A stretch of 64,000 bases of DNA from Vibrio chagasii (GTDB taxonomy: Bacteria > Pseudomonadota > Gammaproteobacteria > Enterobacterales > Vibrionaceae). Of the stretch, positions 63,855-64,000 are shown one piece after another; positions within the stretch are counted from its first letter, which is position 1; each line of letters begins with the position of its first letter. A program made the translations under genes and the position numbers. The notes under the pieces are model-generated. The model saw only the letters and a list, made by a program, of their open reading frames with translations, ran no database searches and was not told the DNA's origin. The DNA lies in the NCBI RefSeq assembly GCF_002954585.1, contig NZ_MSCI01000004.1, forward strand, positions 106,339 through 170,338. The letters run 5' to 3'.

Positions 63855-63886
63855 ACAAAAAGCCGAGCCTAGCTCGGCTTTTTTGT
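63855..63886 (+). terminator. Terminator after rplQ
   Basis: aaaaagccgag / ctcggctttttt around cctag. Confidence 0.92.
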
Positions 63887-63958
63887 ATCTATTGCTTTTC
63901 GATCTGGCATCATAATACTTGGCATTTTCTCTTGCTTAGAACAAGTGTCGCTCTCAAA

Positions 63959-64000
63959 ATATCTCATATCTCATATCTCATATCTCATATCTCATATCTC
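63959..64000. repeat. Tandem 7-bp microsatellite atatctc, at least six copies
   Basis: Six exact copies of atatctc run to the window edge, so the array may be longer. It lies in an intergenic region about 70 bases after the rplQ terminator. No gene covers it here. Confidence 0.9.

Noticed and set aside
63959..64000. CRISPR-like repeat
   Set aside because: Repeat units are 7 bases with no spacers between them, so it is a microsatellite.

Overview
The window is an ordinary chromosomal backbone segment of a gammaproteobacterium, almost certainly a Vibrio (chromosome 1). The evidence is gene content and order: argH fused to an acetyltransferase domain, an oxyR/peroxiredoxin-glutaredoxin pair, mrcA opposite pilMNOPQ, aroKB-damX-dam-rpe-gph-trpS, an Xds-type secreted nuclease, pabA, argD-astA-astD-DUF1338, crp, then the str, S10, spc and alpha ribosomal operons. 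This follows the order remembered for V. cholerae and its relatives. Two copies of a palindromic intergenic repeat, and heavy use of the leucine codon CTA in highly expressed genes, suggest a Splendidus-type vibrio. That last step is inference only.

Layout. 1-8300: end of argH(A), a small DUF3624 gene, a RidA-family gene, the tandem repeats, an orphan dihydrolipoyl-dehydrogenase-like flavoprotein, a peroxiredoxin-glutaredoxin fusion divergent from oxyR with a recognisable OxyR site between them, and PBP1A on the minus strand. 8446-20061: type IV pilus assembly genes pilMNOPQ, then aroK, aroB, damX, dam, rpe, gph and trpS, all on the plus strand. 20446-29135: secreted nuclease with a GlyGly-CTERM tail, pabA, and an arginine/ornithine block (argD, astA, astD) followed by a DUF1338 gene. 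29311-35111: a minus-strand run in transcription order yheS, TIGR02444, yheT, yheU, prkB, crp. 35283-43983: kefG-kefB-yheV, slyD, iaaA, slyX plus a WD40 lipoprotein gene, fkpA, a YheO-type regulator and tusDCB.

44166-48690 is the str operon (rpsL, rpsG, fusA, tuf). Bacterioferritin genes bfd and bfr (49005-49757) sit between it and S10. 50182-55120 is the S10 operon, 55282-60849 the spc operon, and 60998-63835 the alpha operon, each with visible promoters, leaders or terminators. The window ends in six copies of a 7-bp tandem repeat.

How the genes work together: the right half is the translation and secretion core. The oxyR region is a peroxide-defence module. The pil-aro-dam block combines pilus assembly, shikimate synthesis, septation and DNA methylation. 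The argD-ast block links arginine synthesis and catabolism. I found no prophage, insertion sequence, CRISPR array, defence island, tRNA or rRNA, and no clear candidate for a wholly new multi-gene system. The points worth following up are regulatory or structural: multi-hairpin spacers between rpsG and fusA and between pilQ and aroK, the palindrome upstream of crp, the orphan flavoprotein with a cysteine-rich tail, and the DUF1338 gene in the ast block.
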